NCBI RefSeq assembly: GCF_019279795.1 | Contig: NC_056744.1 | Location: 1,507,413,338 to 1,507,477,337, forward strand | Length of the DNA: 64,000 nt | Direction: 5' to 3' | From: Protopterus annectens | Lineage: Eukaryota; Chordata; Ceratodontiformes; Protopteridae | Part shown: in pieces, positions 38,984 to 56,104 of the stretch | Layout of the letters: each line of letters begins with the position of its first letter | Numbering within the stretch: position 1 is the first letter of the stretch | The notes under the pieces: model-generated | Databases searched by the model: none | The model's input: the letters and a program-made list of their open reading frames with translations, nothing else | Told to the model about the DNA's origin: nothing | Made by a program: the position numbers and the translations under genes

Positions 38984-39038
<55 letters not shown>
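38984..39038. repeat. (TA)n microsatellite
   Basis: About 27 TA units between the MITE-like element and the SINE-like array; it merges into CACACA. Confidence 0.95.
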
Positions 39039-39039
<1 letters not shown>

Positions 39040-39055
<16 letters not shown>

Positions 39056-39506
39056 TTGGAAGGGCCGGGAGTTGAACATACACCTACCTACTCTAACACA
39101 CTACAGCAGTACGCATTTACAGAACGTGTTACCGAGATTACTGAACACAGTACTCCCAGAGGCATACTTCTAGGTGGGTGACATCATCCGCAAAGGCAAA
39201 CACGCCGATAGGGAATGTATGTGTTGTGAGGCATCTAAAAGCATTACTATGTCCCCAGGCAGCTGGAAACAGACACACACACACACACTTGGAAGGGCTG
39301 GGAGTTGAATATGCACCTACCTACTGTAACACACTACAGCATTACGCATTTACAGAACGCGGCACCGAGATTACTGAACACAGCACTCCCAGAGGCATAC
39401 TTCTAGGTGGGTGACATCATCCGCAAAGGCAAAGATGCCGATAGGGAATGTATGTGTTGTGAGACATCTAAAAGCATTACTTTGTCCGCAGGCAGCTGGA
39501 AACACA

Positions 39507-39554
<48 letters not shown>

Positions 39555-39999
39555 GAAGGGCCGGGAGTCGAACATACACCTACCTACTCTAACACACTAC
39601 AGCAGTACGCATTTACAGAATGCGCTACCGAGATTACTGAACACAGCACTCCCAGAGGCATACTTCTAGGTGGGTGACATCATCCGCAAAGGTTAAGACG
39701 CCGATAGGGAATGTATGTGTTCTGAGGCATCTAAAAGCATTACTGTGTCCCCAGGCAGCTGGAAACACACACACACACACACACACTTGGAATGGCCGGG
39801 AGTTGAGCATACACCTACCTACTCAAACACACTACAGCATTACGCATTTACAGAACGCGCTACCGTGATTACTGAATACAGCACTCCCAGAGGCATACTT
39901 CTAGGTGGGTGACATCATCCGCAAAGGCAAAGACGCCGATAGGGAATGTATGTGTTGTGAGGCATCTAAAAGCATTACTGTGTCCCCAGGCAGCTGGAA

Positions 40000-40030
<31 letters not shown>

Positions 40031-40475
40031 GAATGGCCGGGAGTTGAGCATACACCTACCTACTCTAACACACTACAGCATTATGCATTTACAGAACGCG
40101 CTACCGTGATTACTGAATACAGCACTGCCAGAGGCATACTTCTAGGTGGGTGACATCATCCGCAAAGGCAAAGATGCCGATGGAGAATGTATGTGTTGTG
40201 AGACATCTAAAAGCATTACTGTGTCCCCAGGCGGCTGGAAACACACACACACACACACACTTGGAAGGGCCGGGAGTTGAACATACACCTACCTACTCTA
40301 ACACACTACAGCAGTACGCATTTACAGAATGCGCTACCAAGATTACTGAACACAGCACTCCCAGAGGCATACTTCTAGGTGGGTGACATCATCCGCAAAG
40401 GCAAAGACGCCGATAGGGAATGTATGTGTTGTGAGGCATCTAAAAGCAAGCATTACTGTGTCCCCAGGCAGCTGG

Positions 40476-40526
<51 letters not shown>

Positions 40527-40733
40527 GAATGGCCGGGAGTTGAACATACACCTACCTACTCTAACACACTACAGCATTACGCATTTACAGAATGCGCTAC
40601 CGAAATTACTGAACACAGCACTCCCAGAGGCATACTTCTAGGTGAGTGACATCATCCGCAAAGGCAAAGACGCCGATAGGGAATGTATGTTTGTGAGACA
40701 TCTAAAAGCATTACTGTGTCCCCAGGCAGCTGG

Positions 40734-40784
<51 letters not shown>

Positions 40785-40992
40785 GAAGGGCCGAGAGTGG
40801 AACATACACCTACCTACTCTAACACACTACAGCATTACACATTTACAGAACATGCTACCAAGATTACTGAACACAGCACTCCCAGAGGCATACTTCTAGG
40901 TGGGTGACATCATCCGCAAAGGCAAAGGCACCTATAGGGAATGTATGTGTTGTGAGGCATCTAAAAGCATTACTGTGTCCCCAGGCAGCTGG

Positions 40993-41028
<36 letters not shown>

Positions 41029-41467
41029 TTGGAAGGGCCGGGAGTTGAACATACACCTACCTACTCTAACACACTACAGCATTACGCATTTACAGAACAC
41101 GCTACCGAGATTACTGAACACAGCACTCCCAGAGGCATACTTCTAAGTGGGTGACATCATCCGCAAAGGCAAAGACGCCGATAGGGAATGTATGTGTTGT
41201 GAGGCATCTAAAAACATTACTGTGTCCCCAGGCAGCTGGAAACACACACACACACACTTGGAAGGGCCGGGAGTTGAACATACACCTACCTACTCTAACA
41301 CACTACAGCATTACGCATTTACAGAACGCGCTACCGAGATTACTAAACACAGCACTCCCAGAGGCATACTTCTAGGTGGGTGACATCATCCGCAAAGGCA
41401 AAGACGCTGATAGGAATGTATGTGTTGTGAGGCATCTAAAAGCATTACTGTGTCCCCAGGCAGCTGG

Positions 41468-41517
<50 letters not shown>

Positions 41518-41728
41518 TTGGAAGGGCCGGGAGTTGAACATACACCTACCTACTCTAACACTCTACAGCATTATGCATTTACAGAACGCACTACCGAGAT
41601 TACTGAACACAGCTCTCCCAGAGGCATACTTCTAGGTGGGTGACATCATCCGCAAAGGCAAAGATGCCGATAGGGAATGTATGTGTTGTGAGGCATCTAA
41701 AAGCATTACTGTGTCCCCAGGCAGCTGG

Positions 41729-41788
<60 letters not shown>

Positions 41789-42008
41789 TTGGAAGGGCTG
41801 GTAGTTGAACATACACCTACCTACTCTAACACTCTACAGCATTACGCATTTACAGAACGCACTACCGAGATTACTGAACACAGCACTCCCAGAGGCATAC
41901 TTCTAGGTGGGTGACATAATCCGCAAAGGCAAAGACGCAGATAGGGAATGTATGTGTTGTGAGGCATCTAAAAGCATTACTGTGTCCCCAGGCAGCTGGA
42001 AACACACA

Positions 42009-42074
<66 letters not shown>

Positions 42075-42245
42075 GAAGGGCCAGGAGTTGTACATACACC
42101 TACCTACTCTAACACACTACAGCATTACGCATTTACAGAATGTGCTACCGAGATTACTAAACACAGTACTCCCAGAGGCATACTTCTAGGTGGGTGACAT
42201 CATCCGCAATGGCAAAGATGCCGATAGGGAATGTTTAGAGAGTGA
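39040..42245 (-). repeat. Satellite of about 13 SINE-like units, each with its own (CA)n
   Basis: CTTGGAAGGGCCGGGAGTTG-type starts occur near 39055, 39290, 39550, 39786, 40027, 40260, 40523, 40780, 41029, 41258, 41518, 41788 and 42071, with a partial fourteenth at 42200. Unit length is about 230-285 bp and varies mostly by CA-run length. On the minus strand each unit reads GGTAGCGCGTTCTGTAAATG ... GTATGTTCAACTCCCGGCC. That resembles a tRNA D-arm/A-box region and a B-box T-arm (GTTCAAxTCCC), followed by TG repeats. I infer a tRNA-derived SINE that has become tandemly amplified. A related single unit with a better B-box (GGTTCGATTAG) lies at 55886-56020. Confidence 0.85.
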
Positions 42246-42479
42246 GCGGTCTGAAAGCATATTACAGTCCCAAGGTAGACGTACACAAACACGGCAGTGC
42301 TGTCATCGGGCCAACTAAATATCTATGGAGCACAACAACACTAAATAGATACGGGATGCACCACAGAGTGTACACCCTTCGAGAGAGCAACAAGTGTGTT
42401 CAATGTAGGCATCCATCATGACATTGAAATTGGACATCTGGTGCCTGGATGACCACCATGGCTATACAGGATGTCAATG
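42246..42479. other. Unassigned spacer between arrays
   Basis: Begins with a decayed end of the SINE-like unit and then shows nothing recognisable. Confidence 0.4.
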
Positions 42480-43310
42480 GGCATGCCCACACGCTTAGTA
42501 TCACACGTCTGTTTGGAATGTACTGTGTGTCCATCTACACAATGGCGTACTGGGCATGCTCACACACTTAGCAGTTGCAAAGGGCCATCTTGCTTGCACA
42601 CGGAGTCTAATCACGGAAGGCCGCAGTGTGGACTGTACTGTGTGTCCATCTACACAACTGCGTACTGGGCATGCTCACACACTTAGCAATTGCAAAGGGC
42701 CATCTTGCATGCACACGGAGTCTAATCACGGAAGGGCGCAGTGTGGAATGTACTGTGTGTCCATCTGCACAACGGCATACTGGGCATGCTCACACACTTA
42801 GCAGTTGCAAAGGGCCATCTTGCATGCACACGGAGTGTAATCGCGGAAGGGCACAGTGTAGAATGTACTGTGTGTCCATCTACACAACGGCGTACTGGGC
42901 ATGCTCACACAGCAGTTGCAAAGGGCCATCATGCATGCACACGGAGTCTAATCACGGAAGGGCACAGTGTGGAATGTACTGTGTGTCCATCTACACAATG
43001 GTGTACTGGGCATGCTCACACACTTAGCAGTTGCAACAGGCCATCTTGCATGCACACGGAGTGTAATCGTGGAAGGGCACAGTGTAGAATGTACTGTGTA
43101 TCCATCTACACAACGGCGTACTGGGCATGCTCACACAGCAGTTGCAAAGGGCCATCATGCATGCACACGGAGTCTAATTACAGAAGGGCGCAGTGTGGAA
43201 TGTACTGTGTGTCCATCTACACAACGGCGTACTGGGCATGCTCACACACTTAGCAGTTGCAAAGGGCACTCTTGCATGCAGATGGAGTGTACACACAGAA
43301 GGGCACAGTA
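42480..43310 (+). repeat. 115/111-bp tandem array, about 7 copies
   Basis: TACTGGGCATGCTCACAC starts at 42548, 42663, 42778, 42893, 43004, 43119 and 43230. Steps are 115, 115, 115, 111, 115, 111. The 111-bp units lack four bases in CACACACTTAGCAG. Shared words are TGTACTGTGTGTCCATCTAC and GCACACGGAGT. Long open frames here (for example 42741-43253) come from the repeat and lack any family. Confidence 0.95.
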
Positions 43311-45524
43311 AGGTATAACTGCCCTCACACACAGGGCGGTCTCACATGCAGTGACCTGTACACACACAGCTGCCATCACAGCTGTCACAGGTGCAGGTCA
43401 CACCCGTACACACTGCAGTGTACACTGTAGCTGTCAAGTCAGCACCATGTCGTTGGTGCAGCACTACACAGCCTTACGGTCCCACAACACCATGTGACAC
43501 ATGACCACTGGGCTGTACAGCAGTGTACACCAGCTGTGCAGAGTACACATGTACCAACAGGGATCCAACAGGTGTTATGCATTGCAATGATACCAGTATA
43601 CATGAACAGGGCGGCTCAAGATGTACCATGGCCCTTACACAGCTGTGACACCTGACTGTTGCTGTACACCAATGAACACACATCTGGGTATGTCATACAT
43701 GTGATTGTGTGGATGTGTGCATGGACTGCACACACAACACATACATACATGGCCTTTGATGTACCTCGTGCATAACACTGGCCTAAACAATGCTACACAC
43801 GCGAATTGAAGGTGGGCCCATGTCTGTTGAATGCTCACACTACAGGGGGTAGCAGTGTTGACTGGGACACATACCCTTGTACTGGTCACCTGTGACACCC
43901 GTGATATCATACCGCAGTCCATGTGTTATGTATGTCAACACACATGCACACATGTCCAACAATAGCAATGCATACAAACATGGGAACAGGAGACACATGT
44001 GACATCTGTACTGTGCATGCAGCAAACATGCATGTGCAGTGGCCGATGTCCGTAACATAGTTGCACCTATCTACGACATGCAGACGCAATGCAGACCCAT
44101 CATTGACATCTGTATATGGTGACATACAAACAGCACGTATGGAGGGATGTGTGTACATAACATGGTGAACCACCTGTCTAGATGTATGCGTGCAGGGGGT
44201 GGCTCTCAGTTGTGTCACACACCATCCTGTCATGCCATGTGCTAACTGTACGCTATGTCGCTGTTACGTGATGGTGCTGACATAATGCATACACAGCGGT
44301 CAGGTGTTAACAACTATATGTCATATGGCACCTGTAACACCTACAACCTCCTGTGTGCATATAGCAGCACATTTGCCAGATTTAGCATTGGTACACATAA
44401 TGCAATCAATACCGCTGCATGTCCATCAAACGTGTCATCATATGGCAGGTGTATCATTCCCAGCACTGCCATGTGTGTCCGAATGTGTGACCAGGGATGC
44501 CACATATTGCGGGGAATATGTCCCATTTGCTACACATCCCTGTACACCATTGAAGAGATCTGTACATACGTCAGTGTGGGAAGCATGACGTTCGCCGGTG
44601 AGGTGCATCACACACGTCGGCTGTCCATATAGACATGTGTGGTCACCACAGTGTGTGTGTGTCTGTATGTATGTCTGGTGCTTGGTGTGAGTGTGTATGC
44701 TAATATACGGTGGGAAATTATCACTAGCCCCACTTGGTGACTAACCCGTAATGGTGATGCATTGCACAACCCTGTTGATGCCATAGGTCCCAGCCATACT
44801 GGCTACCTATGCATGTCCCTTCTCTGTGATATGTCGTGTGGGTGCATAGTACTGTGAGGGTGATGACCACACAGGCATGGGTCCCCAGCTGCACACTATG
44901 GGGTGTGCGTTATAGTGGTGTACACCCCGTGAATGCGGCCATGTTCACGTACTGTTACAGGGTCCTACTGCTGCACAGTGTGGCCTCCAGCTACCAAGTG
45001 ACACCTCACATCATCATTGGCCAGGCCACTGTGTACAACCCCTGCACCATGTCACCATACCTGCAATGTGTCCTGCTATGTATGTCACATCTCTGTCCAG
45101 TGTAGCCTGTGGCACCGACCACATGCATCAGGTGCAGTATATGTGCGGACATCTATGTCATGTTGGTGTGTCCAGCAGTCAGGATGAGGGTACATGTAGC
45201 ATGCTGATATTGCCAGACGTGCCTGTGTGTAATCCACAGTTACACGTGGGGGACTGCAAACACTGCTACCTGTAGGCACATGCAAGTACACCATAGGAGG
45301 GAACCAGGGTATCACAACCAACATGGTGCTACAGATGTAACCGAGACACATACCGTGAAAACATCACAATGCATGCTGCACCTGCACTACATGGTATGAC
45401 TGGTGCATGTCGACAGTACACAACCTATGTCACATACACATCTCTCAGTATTCACACACAGCCACTGCAACATACACATCCCTCACTATGCATACACAGG
45501 TATTACATACACCTGTCACTATGC
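43311..45524. other. Unassigned interior DNA
   Basis: No gene recognised. Rich in ACA/TGT words, which leaves many chance open frames on both strands. Confidence 0.5.
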
Positions 45525-45843
45525 TGTTCACCCTGTGCATCAGAATATTTGTGCATAACCCAGCACCGATGGTGTGGATGACAGGGATGCAGCACAGGCT
45601 TCATCATATGCACAGAGTGATATGTTTGCCAGGGGCATAGGCTAAACCAATGGATAACATCATGTGTGTGTGTAAGGGATGGTGAGTTGACTGGACATGT
45701 CTGTGCAGAATGCATGTGGATGTTGTGGAGCCCTACAGTTGTGTTCGCTGTGTGCATGTATGTGTGTACACAGTTCTGCCATTTGTGATGCCTACATGAG
45801 GTATAATTGACCGCCCCAGATTGTACAGTGCAGGTTGTACAGC

Positions 45844-49005
<3,162 letters not shown>

Positions 49006-49008
49006 TAT

Positions 49009-50924
49009 CTGTAAAACATAATGATGGTGACAGGTCACAGTTTCAGAGATGTACAGAGATACTGCTGCACATACATTTCTATGACATCCACTGCATCTGC
49101 ACAGTTATCTTTGCAAAGCATCATGACACTGACACGACTGACATGGTTGTGTCACACATGTCACACCCATTATGCATTGGATATCATCACCATATGTGTG
49201 TCACCTCATTACAGTGTTCATACTCCATGTAAATGCTGTCTTGCTGTGGGCATGTCTATTTGCCTGCTCTTGTGTTCTTACCTATCTGCACATGCCTCGA
49301 TGTGTCCACGGTACTACTGTTGACCTGGATGCTGTGTATATGTCACATGTCAACACAGACACAGCCGTAATGGACTTGAGCAGTGACAATGCACACATAC
49401 GCATGGACACCTGTACATGCATGTGTTTTGCCATATACATCTACACAGCACTGTACAACTGTTCAACATCCTGCCACGGATCACCTGTATTACACATGTG
49501 ATAGACATGGGACAATGGATAGTCAGACGACATTCGCAGGGATGGTCATCAACCATAGCATGTGCGGGCACGGTTACCACGCTGTAACAGACAGCCATTG
49601 TGCCACCGCAAGGTGCATCAGTGCCACATTACTGATCCAGTCAGTTGATAGTACATCTACCATGCAGCCATCACACCATGTATGACTGGGATGACATGTG
49701 CAGCTTTGATGGACAGGGTTGCATGGTATGGCGGGAGTGTGTCACATATATGGCACAGGGATCTGTCCAGCCTGTGGTGATCCTAGTATTAGGACGGTGG
49801 CTGTCCATGACATATGTCATATAGATCAGGATATGGACATGTAGCATGTCCATCATCATGGTGTAGCAAATGTCCTTCTGCAAGGTAGACAGCATGCTGC
49901 ATAGTGGAGGTGTGGATAGTGAAGGCTGGTATCGCACATCCATGCAAAGCCATTACCCCTTACAGGTGGTATGTGATCCAATATTGGTCACCACAGTGCT
50001 GTATATGCCTGTCCAGTGATCTCCGTGCTCATGGATGGCACCCTGACATGACATGGGTACCTCATATGACTACCTAAGGGTCGTGGAGATGTCACCATGT
50101 CGGGGGGTGCACTGCACAGCACCATCCCTTACACAGTGTCCATCATGTTGCCACAGCCTAGGTAGTAGTTTATGGGTACAGGGATGTTCACCTAGCGGTG
50201 ACACTGCTGGTATCATCCATCAGACTGTGCACATATGTCACACACCTCACCCACACAGCCCATTCTGTATGTTGTTCACAACACTGACACAGCTATACTG
50301 ATAGGTCATGGCCATTCACAGCCTTACATACACAGATACCTAACATTTGTCTGTGTGGTATGGGCTACAATGATGCTGGGGTACAACACATTAACCCTGT
50401 TCTACTGTATCTGGCACTGATGTGCTGTGCACATGTCACTCTTGCACCTTTTGTAGTTGTGAGTCTGTGAACAGGCCACTGGTGGAACACTCTTGTGACA
50501 TGCAAAGGTATTTGTAATCAAATATCCGTGCTGTCTTGTACATCTGTACTGCTAACATCTACAGTGCTTTCATGGACATGCACACCATACTCAGCAGGGT
50601 TATAGTGTGGTGCCACCCTAAATGACTGTCATCACCACTTGTGTGTTGATATTATCCAACACCATATCTGTATTGTATGGTCATGCTAGGCACTTGTCCA
50701 GAACATGTGAGCATGTCATGAGCTACTGATTACTATAGTGCCCATTCCACACCATTTCCTACAGGTACACTGGCTGTCCTATACTTCTCAGCTTGTTTAA
50801 GGTACGACAGCTGTTGTACACATGTAACGCACATATCCTGTGGAACATGGTTGTATATACAGGCATGTCCAACTGTCACGTACCAGTGCTACTGCCTGTC
50901 TATATGAGGGATATGCTTTACATG
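49009..50924. other. Unassigned DNA upstream of the Myb-like gene
   Basis: Should contain the promoter and a possible 5' UTR exon of the minus-strand gene, but I cannot identify either. Rich in ACA/TGT words. Confidence 0.4.
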
Positions 50925-51010
50925 TGGCAATAGAGCAATTGTCTCATGTACACATTCAATGCTCACCTCCCAACATATGGCACTACAGCCTGTGGGGGAT
51001 GCACGTCTGC
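50925..51010 (+). pseudogene. CR1 ORF1 trace (zinc-finger region)
   Basis: The nucleotide run GAGCAATTGTCTCATGTACAC followed by CTCACCTCCCAACATATGGC matches CR1-A at 15746-15800 (CAGCAATTGTCTCATGTACAC, CTCCTACCACCCAACAC). It suggests that the CR1 remnant at 53.5-54.9 kb was once near full length, starting here. Confidence 0.5.
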
Positions 51011-53489
51011 AGCCATGCTGGGCCCATAGCCCTCAGGTGTACCTCATTACGGGGGAACGTACCTCATTTGGGGTTCTAAAAGGTGCATGTTCCTCATGGT
51101 TCCACATTGGAAGGGTCTGTCACACATTCATTGTTGTACATAGTTTACCTGCTAGCCATGGCTAAATAGATGTGAATCACATTAATTAATTGGAATATCT
51201 GTTTTATATGTAAGACCAGCCTATTTTAGCCATCATATGCCCTTCCTAGTTGACGCTGTTAGTAAGGCAGTTGTAAGTGTTCCACGTTTCACCCATTTGT
51301 CACATGGTATGAGGGCTAATGTTCCTCAGTTTGGGGACAGGAGGCTGACAGCTATGGCTGGGGGTAATGCTGTCGCCAACCCTGACTGCACCTGACAGTC
51401 ATTTGGGGATGTGTATCATTTGCAACACATCCCACCCATCACATAGTCTCACATGATCTACACCACTGGACACACCTATGAGGACAACCTGTGCAGTACG
51501 TCTCCATACTCACTGTAGGCACCAGAGGTAGCCCCCATCATGGCAGACAACATCACCAGCTTATAGCCCACAGACTCATGTGTGCCCACCATATACAGCC
51601 AATAGTGAGTTATAACATTCACAACACACCAGTCATAGCTGACTCTGTAGGGTGTCACACTGCAGTTCCACACAGCAGGCTACACAAGGTGTTAGTCGCT
51701 TACATCTTGCTGTCGGGTAACTGCTTCTGCAACATAACCTATGCACCCATGCCACACCTCACCAGGTACGATATGTCTGTCATTCGCCATGTTAGTGTGA
51801 CGGCCCTGTGATGCCACTTCACAGACTACGTGTGCAGAGACATGCAATAGCTCAACAGTCTTATAGCCCTGAGGGTGTGGGCCTAGCCCTGGGGAGCATT
51901 TTGCATTAATCCAGACATGATACTACTGTACAATGACCGACTGTGTCACGTCAACAGTTGCCTATGTTCCTATTGTCATTCCACAGGCATGTGGTATCTG
52001 TCCGCTATGACTGTCCTGGTGAAACACAATGCTGTGGCACAGATGACTTGCACCTGTCAGCCCTGGGAGTACAGCACACATGTAAGGCTCTTGCTGCTTC
52101 TATACTGCCTGTCTTGCACAGTTTCCAATAACTGTCATCGGCAGGGCGGTAACTGGCAGGCACGACATGGGGTCATGTGACACATTGCTTGCATCTTCCT
52201 CTGTGACGCACGCAGGCAAGGCACACCTTATAATGCACAACTCATACATCTCTGCAGTGACTGGGACCTGCCTCTAGGCTCTGCAGAGCACACCTGCAAT
52301 GACAGGTTATAGACAGACCATACCTTTCAGGCACATACCTGGACCGGCACACCCACAGCTGAGGGGTTCCCATATCCCACTATGTTTTGCACACATCCTG
52401 GCAAGTTGCTTAGCACAATGCATCGGAGGTGCTCCACGTGCAACTAACTGTGTCCGGGACTGCTATACACATTGTAACAAGCGACAGAGTCAACATCATA
52501 CCCCACAGGTAACATACCTTCTATGTTGGTATAGTGGACAGTGGGCCTCAGCTACTACTGATGTGTGACTGACACTACCCCACACTTCACTGGGATAGCC
52601 ACTCATGTACTGACACATCCATGAGTCATACCCTCCGCTCTGCTGGATCAACCCATACACACCACCTCCAAGACCTACATTACCCTTGGCATGAACACTA
52701 CCACCATGTGACTGGTGTTACACACCTGGGGTTATCCCCTCATTGGTGGATTCCGAACATATGCTAATTGACCTTGTTAGCCACATCCCGGCAACACACC
52801 CATCACAGCATACACAGTACATGTGTACTACAATACCTACTACAGACGTCTGCTGACAGCGGTTGTTAACATCATGACACCCGTGCAGATGGGCAATACA
52901 CATACAAATGCTGACACATACCCCAGTGCACTTAATTAGCATGTACACAACTGCATGGATCATGCTATTCCACACAGAGCCATGATGGTACACACCAGAT
53001 AACAGACGCCACTCTTGTGGTCATGTTCCACGGACATATGATGTACAACAACAGGTGTAGGTTGTTGCACAGTAGTGTACATTCCCATGTGTGAGGTGGC
53101 TCACTGGTCAGCCATGGTGGGGCCACAGGGTCCCTCATCACGTACTCTAAGACTAGCTACATAAACATGACTGCCACACATTCCAGGGTGTACCACCAGG
53201 CATTATGGTGGTATGTCAGTATTCGATGGCAACACCCACATCTGCTGTCAAATACAACAGTCACTCAGGAACATTGCAGACCCAGGTATTGTTGGCAACA
53301 TGCTGGAGGATGGATTCAATGCTGACAGTACACCCTCTCACTCACTACAGGGCCGCAATCCATACATGAACATTGTGGTGTCCCTGTGCTCACACGTACA
53401 TAGTACTGACCTACACTCTATATGTCCTGGGACACTGGCCCCATGTCACCTTCCAACATCCCATGCTGTGATGTCCACCAACCTCTGAA
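51011..53489. other. Unassigned; probably highly diverged CR1 endonuclease/linker region
   Basis: It lies between the CR1 ORF1 trace and the CR1 RT remnant, in the size range expected for the missing part. I cannot point to a reliable motif. Confidence 0.3.
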
Positions 53490-54940
53490 TTACATGTCTC
53501 CCCACTAGGCCACCATATTCAGTGATAGCCTTGTTTCAGACATTGTAGCCCCTGAATGGCACACAGCAGCATTTATCACACTACACACAGGTGGCACCGC
53601 ATTGCACGAGTGGGACTATAGTCCTACACACCTGACTGGACTGTTCTACATGGCTATGGGGCACATCATCAAGGACATCATTCTCAGAGACATTGTTGGG
53701 CTCCCGTCCTTTGCTGCCACCCAGGTTGGGCTTGTTAAGGCCAGCGCATGGCCCCTACACATGGTGGACTCCTTTCATACAGTTACCAGGGCAGTTGCTG
53801 ATCGTACAGGAGTCCACACATCCTACATTGTCCTCTCATTGCCTTTCAGCACCATTCCCCATTCTGGTATTGACAACATACACATCCACCTGCACATTGT
53901 ACCCTGTGTCTCAGGATGTTATGCTATGTGGCTCATGGACAGGACACACAGTGAGGCCAGCATACCATAGTACCTACTACATGTCAGGTACATTTGGCAT
54001 ACCACGGTCCTCAGTCATAGGGCCCCTCATGTTCAGTATATGCTTCCCTGTGGAACAGACTGGCACAGGGGACTTTCCCTGCCTAGCTTTCAAACCACTA
54101 CATACCAAGCACCATGATTGCTCCACCAGCTGATGCTGACTCCAACCATACGGGTGTCGTTGTGACAGATACATAATCTGACTATCATGGCATCAAGCTG
54201 CATGACACAAGGTGCATGCACATCACCTTTGCATTACACCATTCACCCACTGACTATCACATGGATGGTAGTCCCGTACATACATATCACATTGTACATG
54301 TTTGCAGTACACACATATGTCGCACCCACTCCTGTGGTTACCGTATTGCCACTGTGGCATGGATATCCTTCTACGTGGCTACACCTATCTGTACTGGGTG
54401 TGTAACTGGTACATAGGCACCCATTGTACCTCTGAACTCAAGACATCTACACCCATTCAAGGGTACACCACCCCATTTAGGGTGTACCTTACACAACAGC
54501 TACAGCTTTACATGCCACAACATTAACACGCCATGGCGTTTACTGAGCTCGATGCTTTAAATATGTGGCTGCACTACGGACACCACATCTGTACACATTT
54601 GCATACTACATACTCATTTGTGACCTCTGCTGATCAGACAGGGCCCATGTCCACAACATTATTGATGGATATACTCCTCATACGCAACATAAGTAGAGGC
54701 CACTGTGAGCAACATGCTCATGGATATGTGCACACACGTCACAATGAGTGGGATGTGCTTCTGGGTTACATTCCCAAACCGGACACTCACCATGCTGTGG
54801 AACATACGTCCTGTGTACATCACACAGGGACACTCAGTAGCACTGTTCATGTGATACCTCCCTTGGTGATTGGGAGACACATGTAGGCCTGGGATCACTG
54901 CAGTGGCTGTACTGTGCAGTGGTGCAGGCCACACCTGGCT
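53490..54940 (+). pseudogene. CR1-E: highly diverged CR1 RT to 3' end inside the giant element
   Basis: The plus strand aligns over its full length with the CR1-A/B RT protein. WHTAAFITLHTGG matches WRTAAVVPLHKGG. GHIIKDIILRDIV matches ERIIMELINKDIG. Motif A region VLSLPFSTIPHSGIDNI matches DLAKAFDIIPHSGIIEKL, with both motif-A-type residues D and A lost. GIPRSSVIGPLMFSICF matches GVPQGSVLGPLLFGIYF. YHMDGSPV matches YHIGGNPL. MLWNIRPVYITQGHSVALF matches MLWNRIPVHVRQSTSLALF near 54790-54850. The first about 450 bp align with almost no indels despite very many substitutions. It is a dead and old copy of the same subfamily as the CR1s outside. Confidence 0.8.
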
Positions 54941-55385
54941 GTGTCCTTCACAGGATACTACCCTGGAGAGGTGCCACTAGTGTGAACACTGTAGTTGTGC
55001 TTACACATGGACTTGCCAGACTGCATAGTACCCCACTATGCACCTGTGCAGCTATTACATGTCCTTTGTTCATGGTTACTTGGTAGCCCTTCCATTTAGA
55101 TTAGCTATCATGCTATTACTATGTCCCATACCTACAGGCCATATGTATCCTGTTATTGTACATACCAACAGACGATACCTGTGGTATGCATGATATGCCT
55201 GTTATGCTGTGTATAATATGTGTCATATCTATCTATAATACTATAAATTACACGTATTTCACATAGTATCCCATAATGCAAAGCATACTTTCTTAGCGGG
55301 ACCACCTTACATATGTCATTAACGTTATATGCCCATACACATGCGTGCTGTGACAGTATCCATACACCCCTGCGTGTTGATGACA
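54941..55385. other. Unassigned interior DNA before the gap
   Basis: Nothing recognised; ends at the assembly gap. Confidence 0.5.
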
Positions 55386-55885
55386 NNNNNNNNNNNNNNN
55401 NNNNNNNNNNNNNNNNNNNNNNNNNNNNNNNNNNNNNNNNNNNNNNNNNNNNNNNNNNNNNNNNNNNNNNNNNNNNNNNNNNNNNNNNNNNNNNNNNNNN
55501 NNNNNNNNNNNNNNNNNNNNNNNNNNNNNNNNNNNNNNNNNNNNNNNNNNNNNNNNNNNNNNNNNNNNNNNNNNNNNNNNNNNNNNNNNNNNNNNNNNNN
55601 NNNNNNNNNNNNNNNNNNNNNNNNNNNNNNNNNNNNNNNNNNNNNNNNNNNNNNNNNNNNNNNNNNNNNNNNNNNNNNNNNNNNNNNNNNNNNNNNNNNN
55701 NNNNNNNNNNNNNNNNNNNNNNNNNNNNNNNNNNNNNNNNNNNNNNNNNNNNNNNNNNNNNNNNNNNNNNNNNNNNNNNNNNNNNNNNNNNNNNNNNNNN
55801 NNNNNNNNNNNNNNNNNNNNNNNNNNNNNNNNNNNNNNNNNNNNNNNNNNNNNNNNNNNNNNNNNNNNNNNNNNNNNNNNNNNNN
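55386..55885. other. Assembly gap (500 N)
   Basis: Exactly 500 Ns, a placeholder for a gap of unknown length. Open frames spanning it are meaningless. The sequence resumes inside a SINE-like unit of the 39-42 kb satellite family, so a collapsed array is likely here. Confidence 0.95.
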
Positions 55886-56020
55886 TTTCACCTAGTAGAA
55901 TGCCTGTGTGTCTGCTGTGTTTAGTAATCTCGGTAGCGTGTTCTGTAAATGCGTCATGCTGTAGTGTGATAGGGAAGTCATGTGTAGGTTCGATTAGCAG
56001 CCCTGCCACATGTGTGTGTG
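55886..56020 (-). repeat. Single SINE-like unit of the satellite family
   Basis: The plus strand reads CACCTAGTAGAATGCC, TCGGTAGCGTGTTCTGTAAATG and GTAGGTTCGATTAGCAGCCC, then TGTGTGTGTG. That is the same unit as at 39-42 kb in opposite orientation. The T-arm-like GGTTCGATTAG is closer to the pol III B-box than in the array copies. Confidence 0.75.
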
Positions 56021-56032
56021 TGTATGTCTGTA

Positions 56033-56034
<2 letters not shown>

Positions 56035-56102
<68 letters not shown>
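56035..56102. repeat. (TC)n/(TA)n microsatellite at inner edge of right arm
   Basis: CTCTCTCT grades into about 26 TA units and ends six bases before the homology of the right arm starts. Confidence 0.9.

Positions 56103-56104
<2 letters not shown>

Noticed and set aside
39040-42245. CRISPR-like array
   Set aside because: Units are tandem and nearly identical over about 200 bp with CA runs between, in a vertebrate-type genome. There are no short repeats with unique spacers.
42626-43253. Long open frames across the 115-bp array
   Set aside because: The repeat unit has no stops in some frames; frames are disrupted by the 111-bp units and match no protein family.
44255-44632. 125-codon Cys-rich frame inside the giant element
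   Set aside because: No conserved domain, the region is full of chance frames, and no splice or start support.
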